From the NCBI GenBank assembly GCA_900548565.1, contig URKV01000018.1, positions 1-20,489 on the forward strand: DNA of 20,489 bases, read 5' to 3'. The notes below the pieces were generated by a model that worked only from the letters and a program-made list of their open reading frames with translations, did not search any database and was not told where the DNA came from. The DNA is from an uncultured Collinsella sp. GTDB taxonomy: Bacteria > Actinomycetota > Coriobacteriia > Coriobacteriales > Coriobacteriaceae. Every line of letters begins with the position of its first letter. The stretch's first letter is position 1. The position numbers were made by a program, and so were the translations under genes. Of the stretch, positions 6,179-15,485 are shown in pieces.

Positions 6179-7462
6179 TTAGTAGATGACGGGATCGGGG
6201 ACGGTAGCATGCTCGACATGCGCGCCGAGCGCCTGCAGCTTTTCGACAAACTGCTCGTAGCCGCGCTTGATGTGGTGAATGGCCGAAACCTCAGTCGTCC
6301 CGTCGGCGATCAAGCCCGCTACGACGAGGGCCGCTCCGCCACGCAGATCGGGCGAGGTAACCTGTGCACCCGAGAAGCCCTTGACGCCATGAATCATGGC
6401 GTGATGGCTCTCGATACGAATGTCGGCACCCATGCGCACCAGCTCAGAGGCGAACATAAAGCGATTCTCGAAGATGTTTTCGGTAATAACGGAACTGCCG
6501 TCGGCAAGGGCGGAGAGTACCATAATCTGCGCCTGCATGTCGGTCGGGAAACCGGGGAACGGAAGCGTCTGGATATCGACCGGCTTGATACGCTCGGCAC
6601 GGTTCACATGGACGCCGTCGTCGGTACGCTCGCAATCGATGCCCATAAGCTCCATCTTCTTGAGAACCATGCCCAAGTGAATGGGGCAAAAACCCGTGAC
6701 GTCAACACCGCGATCGTCGGCCATCAGCGCACCGGCGACGATAAAGGTACCGGCCTCGATGCGGTCGCCCACTACGCGATGGGTAACAGGATGCAGCTCT
6801 TCCACGCCCTCGATGGTCACGACGGGCGTACCGGCGCCAACAATCTTGGCGCCCATCTCGTTGAGCATGTTAGCGAGATCGACGATCTCGGGCTCGCGGG
6901 CGGCATTGTCGATAACCGTGGTACCCTGTGCGCGCACAGAGGCCATGATGAGGTTCTCGGTCGCACCGACGCTGGCGAACTCGAGCGTGACGGTGGTACC
7001 GCGCAGACCTTGGGGCGCATTAGCGTTGATGTAACCGTGGGCGGTATCGAACTCAACGCCCAGGGCCTCAAGACCAAGAATGTGCATATCGATCTTGCGA
7101 GCACCCAGGTTGCAGCCGCCCGGCATGGCAATTTTGGCGCGATGGAAGCGACCCAGCAGGGGTCCCATGACGGCGGTGGAAGCACGCATCTTGGCAACGA
7201 GCTCGTAGGGGGCCTCCCAAGAATCGACCTGGGAGGTATCGATCTCGAGCGTGTGCTCGTCGAGAACATCGATCGTAGCGCCCATACCCTTGAGCACCTT
7301 GCCCATCACGTGGACATCGGAAATATCGGGCACGTTCTGCAGCGTCGTCTTGCCCGGCGCCAGAAGCGTTGCCGCCATAAGTTTGAGCGCGGAGTTCTTG
7401 GCACCCGAAACAGGCACGGAACCTCCGATGGCGTGGCCACCCTCAACGCGGATAATATCCAA
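6179..7462 (-). CDS. murA: UDP-N-acetylglucosamine 1-carboxyvinyltransferase
   Basis: MurA transfers enolpyruvate from phosphoenolpyruvate to UDP-GlcNAc, the first committed step of peptidoglycan synthesis, in the cytoplasm. The 427-residue protein carries the hallmarks: Lys22-Asn23 in SGAKNSALK, the catalytic cysteine Cys117 in PGGCNLG (the residue attacked by fosfomycin, so sensitivity is expected on this ground alone), the FPTDMQAQ motif with the catalytic aspartate, and DLRGGAALVVAGL near the C terminus. The start is a TTG at 7462 with AAGGG six bases upstream; no ATG fits the family N terminus. It follows the ATP synthase operon but is separated from it by a strong terminator, so it needs its own promoter or read-through. 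The LCP gene lies 12 bp downstream. Confidence 0.97.
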   Translation of the reverse strand: MDIIRVEGGHAIGGSVPVSGAKNSALKLMAATLLAPGKTTLQNVPDISDVHVMGKVLKGMGATIDVLDEHTLEIDTSQVDSWEAPYELVAKMRASTAVMGPLLGRFHRAKIAMPGGCNLGARKIDMHILGLEALGVEFDTAHGYINANAPQGLRGTTVTLEFASVGATENLIMASVRAQGTTVIDNAAREPEIVDLANMLNEMGAKIVGAGTPVVTIEGVEELHPVTHRVVGDRIEAGTFIVAGALMADDRGVDVTGFCPIHLGMVLKKMELMGIDCERTDDGVHVNRAERIKPVDIQTLPFPGFPTDMQAQIMVLSALADGSSVITENIFENRFMFASELVRMGADIRIESHHAMIHGVKGFSGAQVTSPDLRGGAALVVAGLIADGTTEVSAIHHIKRGYEQFVEKLQALGAHVEHATVPDPVIY

Positions 7463-7474
7463 GGTCTACCCTTT

Positions 7475-7514
7475 CAAAAAGCATGCCCGGGGTGGCTGGG
7501 CCATCCCGGGCATG
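7475..7514 (-). terminator. Intrinsic terminator of the ATP synthase operon
   Basis: CATGCCCGGG (7482-7491) pairs with CCCGGGCATG (7505-7514) and is followed on the minus strand by C and five Ts. It lies between atpC and murA. The murA ribosome binding site starts just beyond the T-run. Confidence 0.93.
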
Positions 7515-7550
7515 ATGTGTTCGCAAATGGTCGAACGTTAAAACGTCTGA

Positions 7551-7943
7551 CTATTGGGCAAGCTTGAGCTTACACCATGCGATTTCATTATAGAGGTAGG
7601 CGCGGCGTGCATCATCCTCCGACAAATTACCCAGCTTCTCTTCAAAACCTTGAATATCAGCTTTAACCTTGTCGGCGTCGACGGTCGCCAAATCGCAAGC
7701 GCGCTCGGCGAGGACGGTCACGACATCGTCCGCAACCTGGGCATAGCCGCCGGCCACGGCAAACGTGTGGTCGACAGTGCCCATGGCCTTATCGGAAACG
7801 CGAACGTAACCGCGGTCGATCGTGCAGATTTCGCTGGAGTGAGCAGGCAGAACGCCAAACTCGCCATCCGTGGACGGAATCGACACGAACGCAGCGTCGC
7901 CCTCATAGGCGCAGCTCACGGGGCACACGATGCGGATACGCAT
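7551..7943 (-). CDS. atpC: ATP synthase F1 subunit epsilon
   Basis: Epsilon belongs to the central stalk, contacts gamma and the c ring, and can inhibit ATP hydrolysis. The 130-residue protein has the N-terminal beta-sandwich with the typical FGVLPAH block (about 29-35) and a C-terminal region (about 90-130) with the helical character of the regulatory hairpin. It starts at ATG 7943, three bases after atpD, with GGGGGAG upstream, and is the last gene of the operon before the terminator. Confidence 0.95.
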   Translation of the reverse strand: MRIRIVCPVSCAYEGDAAFVSIPSTDGEFGVLPAHSSEICTIDRGYVRVSDKAMGTVDHTFAVAGGYAQVADDVVTVLAERACDLATVDADKVKADIQGFEEKLGNLSEDDARRAYLYNEIAWCKLKLAQ

Positions 7944-7946
7944 AAC

Positions 7947-9400
<1,454 letters not shown>

Positions 9401-9401
<1 letters not shown>

Positions 9402-10309
9402 TACTGTTCCTCCAATGCTGAGGCTCCGCCGACGATCTCGTTGATCTCGGTCGTGATCGAAGCCTGGCGCACGCGACTATACGTGCGGGTAAGGGTCGAG
9501 ATGATCGCGGTGGCGTTTTCCGTTGCGGAGTGCATGGCCTTGCGGCGCGCACCCTGCTCGGCGGCCGCCGAATCGATCAGGGCCTGGTAGATGACCGTCA
9601 GGATATATGACGGCACAAGCTTGCCGAGAACATGCTCGGGAGAGGGCACGAACTCGAACGTGGACGAGATGCGCTTAGGGGCGTCGGTCTCGTTCTTACG
9701 CGGACCGTGGGCCATAGCGATCATCTCGGGGTCGAGCGGCAGCAAATGCTCGACGCGAAGCTCCTGATCCACGCGGTTCTTGGCGTGGTGGTAGACAAGC
9801 TCGACGCGGTCAAGCTCACCGGCTCGATACGCATCGCAGATATGAGAGGAAATCATGCGGGCCTGATTGAAATCGGGCTCGGAGGAGTTGCCCTCAAAGT
9901 GCATGGCGACGTTTGCGCGGTCGCGGAAATACGTGGCCGGTTTGCGCCCACACGCGATGATCTCGCACTCGATGCCGTCGTTCGCCCAAGAAGCGGCGAG
10001 CTTTTCGGCCGTGCGCTCCACCGTCGTATTGAAACCGCCGGCAAGGCCGCGGTCCGAAGCAATGACGACAATCAGGCCATGCTTGACGCTCTCATGCTTC
10101 TGCAGCATGGGATCGGTGCCCGAGCAGGAGGCGTCGCCGGCGACCGTCAACATGACGTCGGTCAACGCCTCCTTATAGGGCTCGGCCTGCTTGGAGCGAT
10201 CGAGGGCACGACGGATCTTGGCCGTAGAGACCATCTCCATCGTGCGCGTGATCTGCTTGGTCGTGGTAACCGAGGAGATTCGCTTCTTAATGTCGCGAAG
10301 GTTGGCCAT
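9401..10309 (-). CDS. atpG: ATP synthase F1 subunit gamma
   Basis: Gamma is the rotating central shaft of F1. The 302-residue protein has the usual N-terminal coiled-coil helix (ANLRDIKKRISSVTTTKQIT), the SDRGLAGGFN block (about 86-95) and a C-terminal helix with the AMHSATENA motif, which together form the coiled coil. It starts at ATG 10309, five bases after atpA, with GAGGAG inside the end of atpA. Its stop overlaps the atpD start by one base. Confidence 0.97.
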
Positions 10310-10314
10310 AGGGC

Positions 10315-11913
10315 TTAGTTCTCCTCTGATCCAGTCGTATCGGCATGGTGCTTGGCCATGAACTGCTGCTTGAAGTCGCCGATGACGCGCAAGAGCTCAG
10401 CCTTGGTGTCATCATCGATCTTCTTGGCGCGAACCTTGTCGAGCAGCGAACCAAAGCCATTGTCCATGTACTCGATGAGCTCGGCACGGAAAGGCAGCAC
10501 GTCGGCGATCTCCAGGTCATCCAGGAAGCCCTCGTTGCCAGCGAACAGCGTAACGATCTGCTCGCCAACCTCAAACGGCTTGTAACGCGGCTGCTTCAGG
10601 AGCTCGGTCATGCGAGCACCGTGGGTCAGCTGCTTCTGAGTAGCCTCGTCGAGGTCGGAGCCGAACTGCGTAAAGCCAGCGAGCTCCTGATAGGAAGCGA
10701 GGTCCAGACGGAGGTTGCCGGCGACCTGCTTCATGGCCTTGGTCTGCGCATCGCCACCGACGCGGGACACGGAGATACCCACGTCGACTGCCGGGCGCTG
10801 ACCCTGGAAGAAGAGCTCGGACTGCAGGTAGATCTGACCATCGGTAATGGAAATGACGTTGGTCGGAATGTAGGCCGAGACGTCGCCGTCCTGGGTCTCG
10901 ATGATCGGCAGTGCCGTCATGGAGCCGTAACCGTTCTTCTTGGACATCTTGACGGCACGCTCGAGCAGACGAGAGTGCAGGTAGAAGATGTCGCCAGGAT
11001 AGGCCTCGCGTCCGGGCGGACGATGCAGCGTCAGCGACATCTGACGGTAGGCCACAGCCTGCTTGGACAGGTCATCGTAGATGACGAGCACGTGGCCGCC
11101 GGGGTTGGTCTCGCTGGCGGGCTTGCCGTCCTCGCCGTTGTACATAAAGAACTCGCCAATAGCGGCACCGGCCATAGGCGCGATGTACTGCATAGGGGCG
11201 GAATCGGCAGCAGTGGCCGAAACGATGATGGTGTAGTCGAGCGCACCGTGCTGAGCGAGGGTCTCGCGGATGTTGGCAACCGTGGAGGCCTTCTGGCCGA
11301 TGGCGACATAGATGCAGACCATGCCCTTGCCGCGCTGGTTGAGGATAGCGTCGATGGCGATGGCGGTCTTACCGGTCTTACGGTCACCGATGATGAGCTC
11401 ACGCTGACCGCGGCCAATAGGCACCATGGAGTCGATAGCGAGCAGACCGGTCTGAACCGGCTCACACACCGGGGTACGGTCGATGACGCCGGGGGCCTTG
11501 AACTCGATGGGGCGACGGTGCGTGGCGACGATGTCGCCCAGGCCGTCGATGGGCTGGCCGAGCGGATTGACGACGCGGCCGAGCATGGCGCGGCTCACAG
11601 GGATATCCATAATGCGGCCAGTGGTGCGGCACTCGTCGCCTTCCTTGATGGAGTCGACGGCACCAAACAGAACGGCGCCGACCTCGTCACGGTCAAGGTT
11701 CTGGGCAAGGCCGAAGACGGTCTCACCGGTATCGGAGCTCTTGAACTCCAGAAGCTCGCCCGCCATGGCGCTCTTGAGGCCGGAGACGCGCGCGATGCCG
11801 TCGCCTACCTCGTCGACCGTTGAAACCTCATGCGTATCGACCGTCGCGGAGAGGCTCGTGAGCTGCTCCTGCAGTTTCTTGGCGATATCCTGGGCATTGA
11901 GGGTTTCGGACAT
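10315..11913 (-). CDS. atpA: ATP synthase F1 subunit alpha
   Basis: Alpha holds the non-catalytic nucleotide sites and supplies the arginine finger to beta. The 532-residue protein has Walker A GDRKTGKT, the DLSKQAVAYRQMSL region and the SVSRVGGDAQTKAMK block with the arginine finger. The start ATG at 11913 overlaps the atpH stop in TAATG and has GGAGGTG seven bases upstream. The C terminus (about the last 20 residues) is polar and extends slightly past the usual end. Confidence 0.98.
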   Translation of the reverse strand: MSETLNAQDIAKKLQEQLTSLSATVDTHEVSTVDEVGDGIARVSGLKSAMAGELLEFKSSDTGETVFGLAQNLDRDEVGAVLFGAVDSIKEGDECRTTGRIMDIPVSRAMLGRVVNPLGQPIDGLGDIVATHRRPIEFKAPGVIDRTPVCEPVQTGLLAIDSMVPIGRGQRELIIGDRKTGKTAIAIDAILNQRGKGMVCIYVAIGQKASTVANIRETLAQHGALDYTIIVSATAADSAPMQYIAPMAGAAIGEFFMYNGEDGKPASETNPGGHVLVIYDDLSKQAVAYRQMSLTLHRPPGREAYPGDIFYLHSRLLERAVKMSKKNGYGSMTALPIIETQDGDVSAYIPTNVISITDGQIYLQSELFFQGQRPAVDVGISVSRVGGDAQTKAMKQVAGNLRLDLASYQELAGFTQFGSDLDEATQKQLTHGARMTELLKQPRYKPFEVGEQIVTLFAGNEGFLDDLEIADVLPFRAELIEYMDNGFGSLLDKVRAKKIDDDTKAELLRVIGDFKQQFMAKHHADTTGSEEN

Positions 11914-12389
11914 TAGGCTTCACCTCCGTACGAATTAGCAGAGTTTGCGAGGGTCTCCTGCGCGATGCGCAGCTGCGTCTTGACGGTAATGTCACGACGC
12001 TCGCCGCGGGCCTCGAGCACCAGGCCGCCCACAATAGACGGGTCGACCTGCTCGATAAGGAATACTTTGCGGCCGAAGTCCTGCTCGCATTTCTTAGTGA
12101 TGGTTTGACGCAGCTCGTCGTCGAGCGGGATCGCCGTGGTGACGGTCACGCCCACTACATCCTCGTCTTCCTCGGCAACATACTTAAAGGCAGCTGCCAC
12201 CTTGGGAAGAAGGTCGAGCTGGTCGCGCTTGGACATGGTGTCGAGCACGGCGATGATCTCGGGGTTGGCAGAAGCCAAGCGCTCGATCATCTCGAGGTCC
12301 TCGAACACATGGTTCTCGGCCTTGGCGGCTTCCAGAAGGGAGCGCGCGTAGGTCTCGAGCACTTTGTCCTGATAGCGGCTAGTCGGCAT
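11913..12389 (-). CDS. atpH: ATP synthase F1 subunit delta
   Basis: Delta links F1 to the peripheral stalk. The 158-residue product is slightly short for the family (about 180) but has the N-terminal helical domain (YARSLLEAAKAE) and the C-terminal signature QVDPSIVGGLVLEARGERRD. Its start at 12389 lies inside the end of atpF, an 11-base overlap, and its stop overlaps the atpA start by one base, so it is coupled on both sides. Confidence 0.93.
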   Translation of the reverse strand: MPTSRYQDKVLETYARSLLEAAKAENHVFEDLEMIERLASANPEIIAVLDTMSKRDQLDLLPKVAAAFKYVAEEDEDVVGVTVTTAIPLDDELRQTITKKCEQDFGRKVFLIEQVDPSIVGGLVLEARGERRDITVKTQLRIAQETLANSANSYGGEA

Positions 12390-12981
12390 TCAGGCTACCT
12401 GCTTCCTGGATGTAGCGCTCGATGAGCTTCTTCTGCTCGGCCTCGTTCTCGAGTGCCTCGCCCACGATCTTGGTGGCGACGGCAACGGACAGGTCGGCGA
12501 TGGAGTTCGCGGCACCGGCGTAGATGGACTTGCGCTCGTCCTCGACGGTCGTATGGGCCTTGGCGATGATCTCCTCGGCCTCCTTGTGAGCAGCCTCGAT
12601 GATACGGGCGCGCTCGGACTCGGCGTCCTTACGGGCCTCGAGAACGATGTCGGCAGCCTGACGACGGGCGTCGGTGACGATCGAGTCGGACTCAGCGCGC
12701 TTGGCGATAGCCTCCTGCTTGGTCTTCTCGGCCTCGTCGAGGCTCTCCTCGATCTTCTTGCCGCGCTCCTCCATGGTTTTCATGATGCCCGGCAGGGCGA
12801 CCTTGGCCAGCACGATCCAGATAATCAGGAAGGCGATAAGCGCCGGGATGAACTCCGCCATCTTAGGGATGAGGATGTCCGCACCGGCGGCGCCGTCCTC
12901 GGCGAACGCGGAAACCGGCATGAGCAGCGCGGCCGCGGACGCGGAGAGTGCGATCGCGCTCTTCTGGGATGAAAGATTCAT
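12379..12981 (-). CDS. atpF: ATP synthase Fo subunit b
   Basis: Subunit b forms the peripheral stalk that holds F1 against rotation. The 200-residue protein has one membrane helix at about 41-63 (FIPALIAFLIIWIVLAKV) and a long charged helix (about 70-160) rich in Glu, Lys and Ala. The first 27 residues look like a signal peptide: a short polar start, a hydrophobic stretch and an AFA cleavage-like site before EDG. Most b subunits lack this and begin with the membrane helix, so the protein may be cleaved or carry an extra N-terminal segment. Start ATG 12981 has GGAG eight bases upstream, 15 bp after atpE. Confidence 0.94.
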   Translation of the reverse strand: MNLSSQKSAIALSASAAALLMPVSAFAEDGAAGADILIPKMAEFIPALIAFLIIWIVLAKVALPGIMKTMEERGKKIEESLDEAEKTKQEAIAKRAESDSIVTDARRQAADIVLEARKDAESERARIIEAAHKEAEEIIAKAHTTVEDERKSIYAGAANSIADLSVAVATKIVGEALENEAEQKKLIERYIQEAGSLNAD

Positions 12982-12996
12982 ACTTGACGCTCCGTG

Positions 12997-13191
12997 CTAT
13001 TTAACGATCAGCGCGACAACGAAGCCGATCAGAGCCAGAGCCTCGCCGAAGGCGGAGCCCATGATGAAGACGGTGAACACGCGGCCCTGGACCTCAGGCT
13101 GACGGGCCATAGCACCCGTAGCACCCAGAGCAGACAGGCCGATAGCAAGACCAGCGCCGATAACACCGAGACCGTAACCGATAACTCCCAC
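12997..13191 (-). CDS. atpE: ATP synthase Fo subunit c
   Basis: Subunit c forms the rotor ring that carries ions through the membrane. The 64-residue protein is two helices joined by the polar loop ARQPE (29-33). The ion-binding carboxylate is Glu50 in AFGEALALIGF. The residue after this glutamate is alanine and the Gln/Glu-Ser signature of sodium rings is absent, so proton coupling is expected. The start is GTG at 13191, preceded by AAAGGAGG four bases away, the strongest ribosome binding site of the operon, as suits the most abundant subunit. Confidence 0.96.
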   Translation of the reverse strand: MGVIGYGLGVIGAGLAIGLSALGATGAMARQPEVQGRVFTVFIMGSAFGEALALIGFVVALIVK

Positions 13192-13315
13192 GATTCCTCC
13201 TTTGTCGTGCGTGTCTTATTTCACGCAGGATAACCTTTTTATAACTGCCGGGCTCCATGGGTACGGGCACCGGCGGTTTAACGAATTGCCTTACCTTTAA
13301 GGCGCGAACGGAAGA
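13192..13315 (-). promoter_or_regulatory. atpB-atpE intergenic leader with two hairpins
   Basis: This 124-bp gap is the only long one inside an otherwise overlapping operon. It holds a hairpin with GCCTT/AAGGC arms (13288-13292 with 13299-13303) and one with GCCGG/CCGGC arms (13247-13251 with 13270-13274), then an A-rich stretch and the strong atpE ribosome binding site. In E. coli the same position boosts translation of subunit c; a similar role here is inference. Confidence 0.4.
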
Positions 13316-14119
13316 CTACTCCTCCTCCGCGACCTCCTCTGCCTCGGAGACATACACGGCGGTAAGGACCGTGAAGACGTAAGCCTGGATGGCACCGACC
13401 ACAAGCTCGATCGCATAGATCAGGATGAGGATGGCAAGCCAGGCCAGCGAAGGCAGGGCGCCGACGGCGTGGGCCGCGGAAACCTGCTGAAGCAGCGGCT
13501 GCATGAACATGCTCGCCATGATGGCGAACGAGCCCATGACCACGTGTCCTGCGAACATGTTGCAGAACAGACGGACGGCGAGCGTGATGAGGCGCAGGAA
13601 GGTCGAGAAAAGCTCGACGACCCACACGAGCACGTTCATCGGGAAGCTCACGCCCTGCGGGGCGAGGCTCTTGATGTAGCCGATCACGCCGTGAGCCTTG
13701 CATCCGTAGTAGATGAAGTACACGAAGGCGAAAATGGCGAGTGCGGCGGTGGAGCCGATTGCGCCGGTGCCGGGCTTCATTCCCGGGATCAGGCCGATCA
13801 TGTTATTGATCAGGATGAACAGGAAAAGCGAGCACAGGAACGGGAAGTGCTTCTTCCAGTTCTCACCCACGACGCCCTTGCCGATATCGTTCTCGACGTA
13901 CTCGATGATGTACTCGAAACCGTTGACGAAGAAGCCCTTGGGAACCAGGGTCTGCTTCTTCTTGAACACGGCCAGGACGATCAGGAGCACGATCGTGGAG
14001 ACGATCAGCCAAAACGAGTACTGCGTGATGCCGCAGCTCAAATCGCCCACGACAGGGGTGGAGCTGAACTCGCTGACCAGATGATTAATCTCATCAGGCA
14101 GCTTTTCAAAAATTTCCAC
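13316..14119 (-). CDS. atpB: ATP synthase Fo subunit a
   Basis: Subunit a is the membrane stator that forms the two proton half-channels beside the c ring. The 267-residue protein is strongly hydrophobic, with segments at about 35-52, 92-113, 122-140, 160-180, 190-215 and 220-255. The essential arginine is Arg183 in TLAVRLFCNMFAGH, and the C-terminal block ELVVGAIQAYVFTVLTAVYVS is intact, followed by a short acidic tail. The start is GTG at 14119 with AAAGG six bases upstream, three bases after the small protein in the atpI position. Confidence 0.97.
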   Translation of the reverse strand: MEIFEKLPDEINHLVSEFSSTPVVGDLSCGITQYSFWLIVSTIVLLIVLAVFKKKQTLVPKGFFVNGFEYIIEYVENDIGKGVVGENWKKHFPFLCSLFLFILINNMIGLIPGMKPGTGAIGSTAALAIFAFVYFIYYGCKAHGVIGYIKSLAPQGVSFPMNVLVWVVELFSTFLRLITLAVRLFCNMFAGHVVMGSFAIMASMFMQPLLQQVSAAHAVGALPSLAWLAILILIYAIELVVGAIQAYVFTVLTAVYVSEAEEVAEEE

Positions 14120-14122
14120 GAC

Positions 14123-14434
14123 TTACCTTTCGACCTCATGAGGATCCCGCAGCGCCTTGGCGACGCGAACCGTGCAGGCGGCCATAAAAGCCACGAAACC
14201 GATCGCCTCGCCCAGGAGGAACATGCGAAATGCCTCTCCGAACAACGCAAACACAACCAAGGTAAAGACGAGCAGGGCGACTGCCGAGACCGCCAGACTC
14301 ACCATACCCTTGAGCATGTCCGCATTCTGCTTATCGTCAAGAACCGGCTTGAGCGTAAAGACAAAGGGAAGGAAGGCAATTGCGCCCGCGATGGCACCTG
14401 CAACGATAGCGAGCAGATCGGCTATCTGAAACAC
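14123..14434 (-). CDS. Small membrane protein in the atpI position
   Basis: The 103-residue product has four predicted membrane helices (about 5-24, 41-63 and two closely spaced ones from about 65-90). It is the first gene of the ATP synthase operon, where AtpI, an assembly factor for the c ring, is usually encoded. Sequence similarity to AtpI is not obvious to me, so this is a call by position and topology. I start it at GTG 14434, which has GAGG six bases upstream. A longer frame reaches 14509 but would run through the operon promoter. Confidence 0.7.
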   Translation of the reverse strand: MFQIADLLAIVAGAIAGAIAFLPFVFTLKPVLDDKQNADMLKGMVSLAVSAVALLVFTLVVFALFGEAFRMFLLGEAIGFVAFMAACTVRVAKALRDPHEVER

Positions 14435-14495
14435 TGGCGTCCTCACTTTCCTTTTTAACGCCTCACAGAACAGTTCCCGCCAAACATTGGTGACT

Positions 14496-14523
14496 ATTGT
14501 ACGAGCCAATCGCTAAAGTACAA
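14496..14523 (-). promoter_or_regulatory. Promoter of the ATP synthase operon
   Basis: On the minus strand TTGTAC (14518-14523) and TACAAT (14496-14501) are separated by 16 bp. The expected start of transcription is near 14489, giving a leader of about 55 nt before the first gene. No better promoter is visible between upp and the operon. Confidence 0.65.
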
Positions 14524-14616
14524 CCGTAAAACAAACGGTTAATACGCACCTGTACGTTTTCTTAAGGCCTTCTTTATGCCGCGGGTACGGTAATACGTTT
14601 TTTCGAACCCTTCAGC

Positions 14617-14672
14617 GCAAAACGTCCGTTAACAGGAGTGCGCGCGGACGTCTTTTGCTCGCCCGCGCGCAC
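14617..14672. terminator. Terminator region of upp with two overlapping inverted repeats
   Basis: GCAAAACGTCCG (14617-14628) pairs with CGGACGT-C-TTTTGC (14645-14658) with one bulge; on the minus strand the right arm ends in a T4 run. A second perfect 10-bp inverted repeat, GTGCGCGCGG (14638-14647) with CCGCGCGCAC (14663-14672), shares bases with it, so the two stems exclude each other. The site lies 43 bp after the upp stop and can work as its terminator. Confidence 0.65.
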
Positions 14673-14714
14673 CATTTCTTCGTATTTTTGACGTTAGCCG
14701 GTATGGCCCAGAGA

Positions 14715-15362
14715 TTACAGCGTGCCGTAAATGCGGTCGCCGGCGTCGCCCAGGCCGGGAACGATGTAGGCGGCCTCGTTGAGATGGTCGTCGATGGCGC
14801 ACGTATAAATATGTACGTCAGGGTCCTTTTCGGTCAGCGACTTGAGGCCCTCGGGCGCGGCGACGATGCACAGCATGCGGATATCCTTGACACCGCGCTC
14901 GCGCAGGTAGCTGATGGCCATCTCGGCCGAACCGCCCGTGGCGAGCATGGGGTCGACAACCAGGCAGATGCGCTGATCGATATCCTTGGGCATCTTGCAG
15001 TAATACTCATGCGGCTCGTGGGTGACCTCGTCGCGCTCCATACCGATGTGGCCCACGCGAGCGGAGGGTACCAAGTCGAGGATGCCATCGACCATGCCGA
15101 GGCCCGCGCGCAGGATAGGAACGATGGCGAGCTTCTTGCCGGCAAGCTGCTTAAACGTGGCAGTGGTGATGGGGGTCTCGACCTCGACGTCTTCCATGGG
15201 CAGGTCGCGCATGGCCTCGTAGCCGTCAAAGAGCGCAAGCTCGCGCACGAGCTGGCGGAACTGGTTGGTGCCGGTGCTCTTGTCGCGCAGGATCGACAGC
15301 TTGTGCTGGACGAGCGGATGGTCGACAAGCGTCACGCGGGACGTATCGTAGGTGACGGTCAT
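14715..15362 (-). CDS. upp: Uracil phosphoribosyltransferase
   Basis: Upp salvages uracil by joining it to PRPP to give UMP. The 215-residue product has the PRPP-binding loop DPMLATGGSA at 137-146, the PILRAGLGM block at 82-90 and the C-terminal uracil-binding GLGDAGDR. The start is ATG 15362, which matches the family N terminus and has AAGGGG 10 bases upstream. A longer frame to 15425 is not supported. The 123-bp gap to glpK has no clear terminator, so upp may have its own promoter there or be read from glpK. Confidence 0.96.
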   Translation of the reverse strand: MTVTYDTSRVTLVDHPLVQHKLSILRDKSTGTNQFRQLVRELALFDGYEAMRDLPMEDVEVETPITTATFKQLAGKKLAIVPILRAGLGMVDGILDLVPSARVGHIGMERDEVTHEPHEYYCKMPKDIDQRICLVVDPMLATGGSAEMAISYLRERGVKDIRMLCIVAAPEGLKSLTEKDPDVHIYTCAIDDHLNEAAYIVPGLGDAGDRIYGTL

Positions 15363-15485
15363 GGGTTGATTGCCCCTTTCGTTGCGGCCGGAAGATGGCC
15401 TTGCTGACAAGACGCATGGCGACATTGTTGCCTCGCGCCGTGCATAAGTTTAACGGTTTGTTGTATCGAGCAGCTCGTCGCAACC

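Noticed and set aside
7521..7538. GTTCG-N8-CGAAC inverted repeat resembling an SOS box
   Set aside because: The half-sites are in the wrong orientation and spacing for the LexA site CGAAC-N4-GTTCG, and neither neighbour is an SOS gene.
10345..11823. A 492-codon plus-strand open frame
   Set aside because: It is antisense to atpA, which is unmistakable; the translation is low in information and has no motifs.
15363..15485. Promoter or terminator between glpK and upp
   Set aside because: Only a 5-bp hairpin and no good -10/-35 pair could be found, so I do not report a site.
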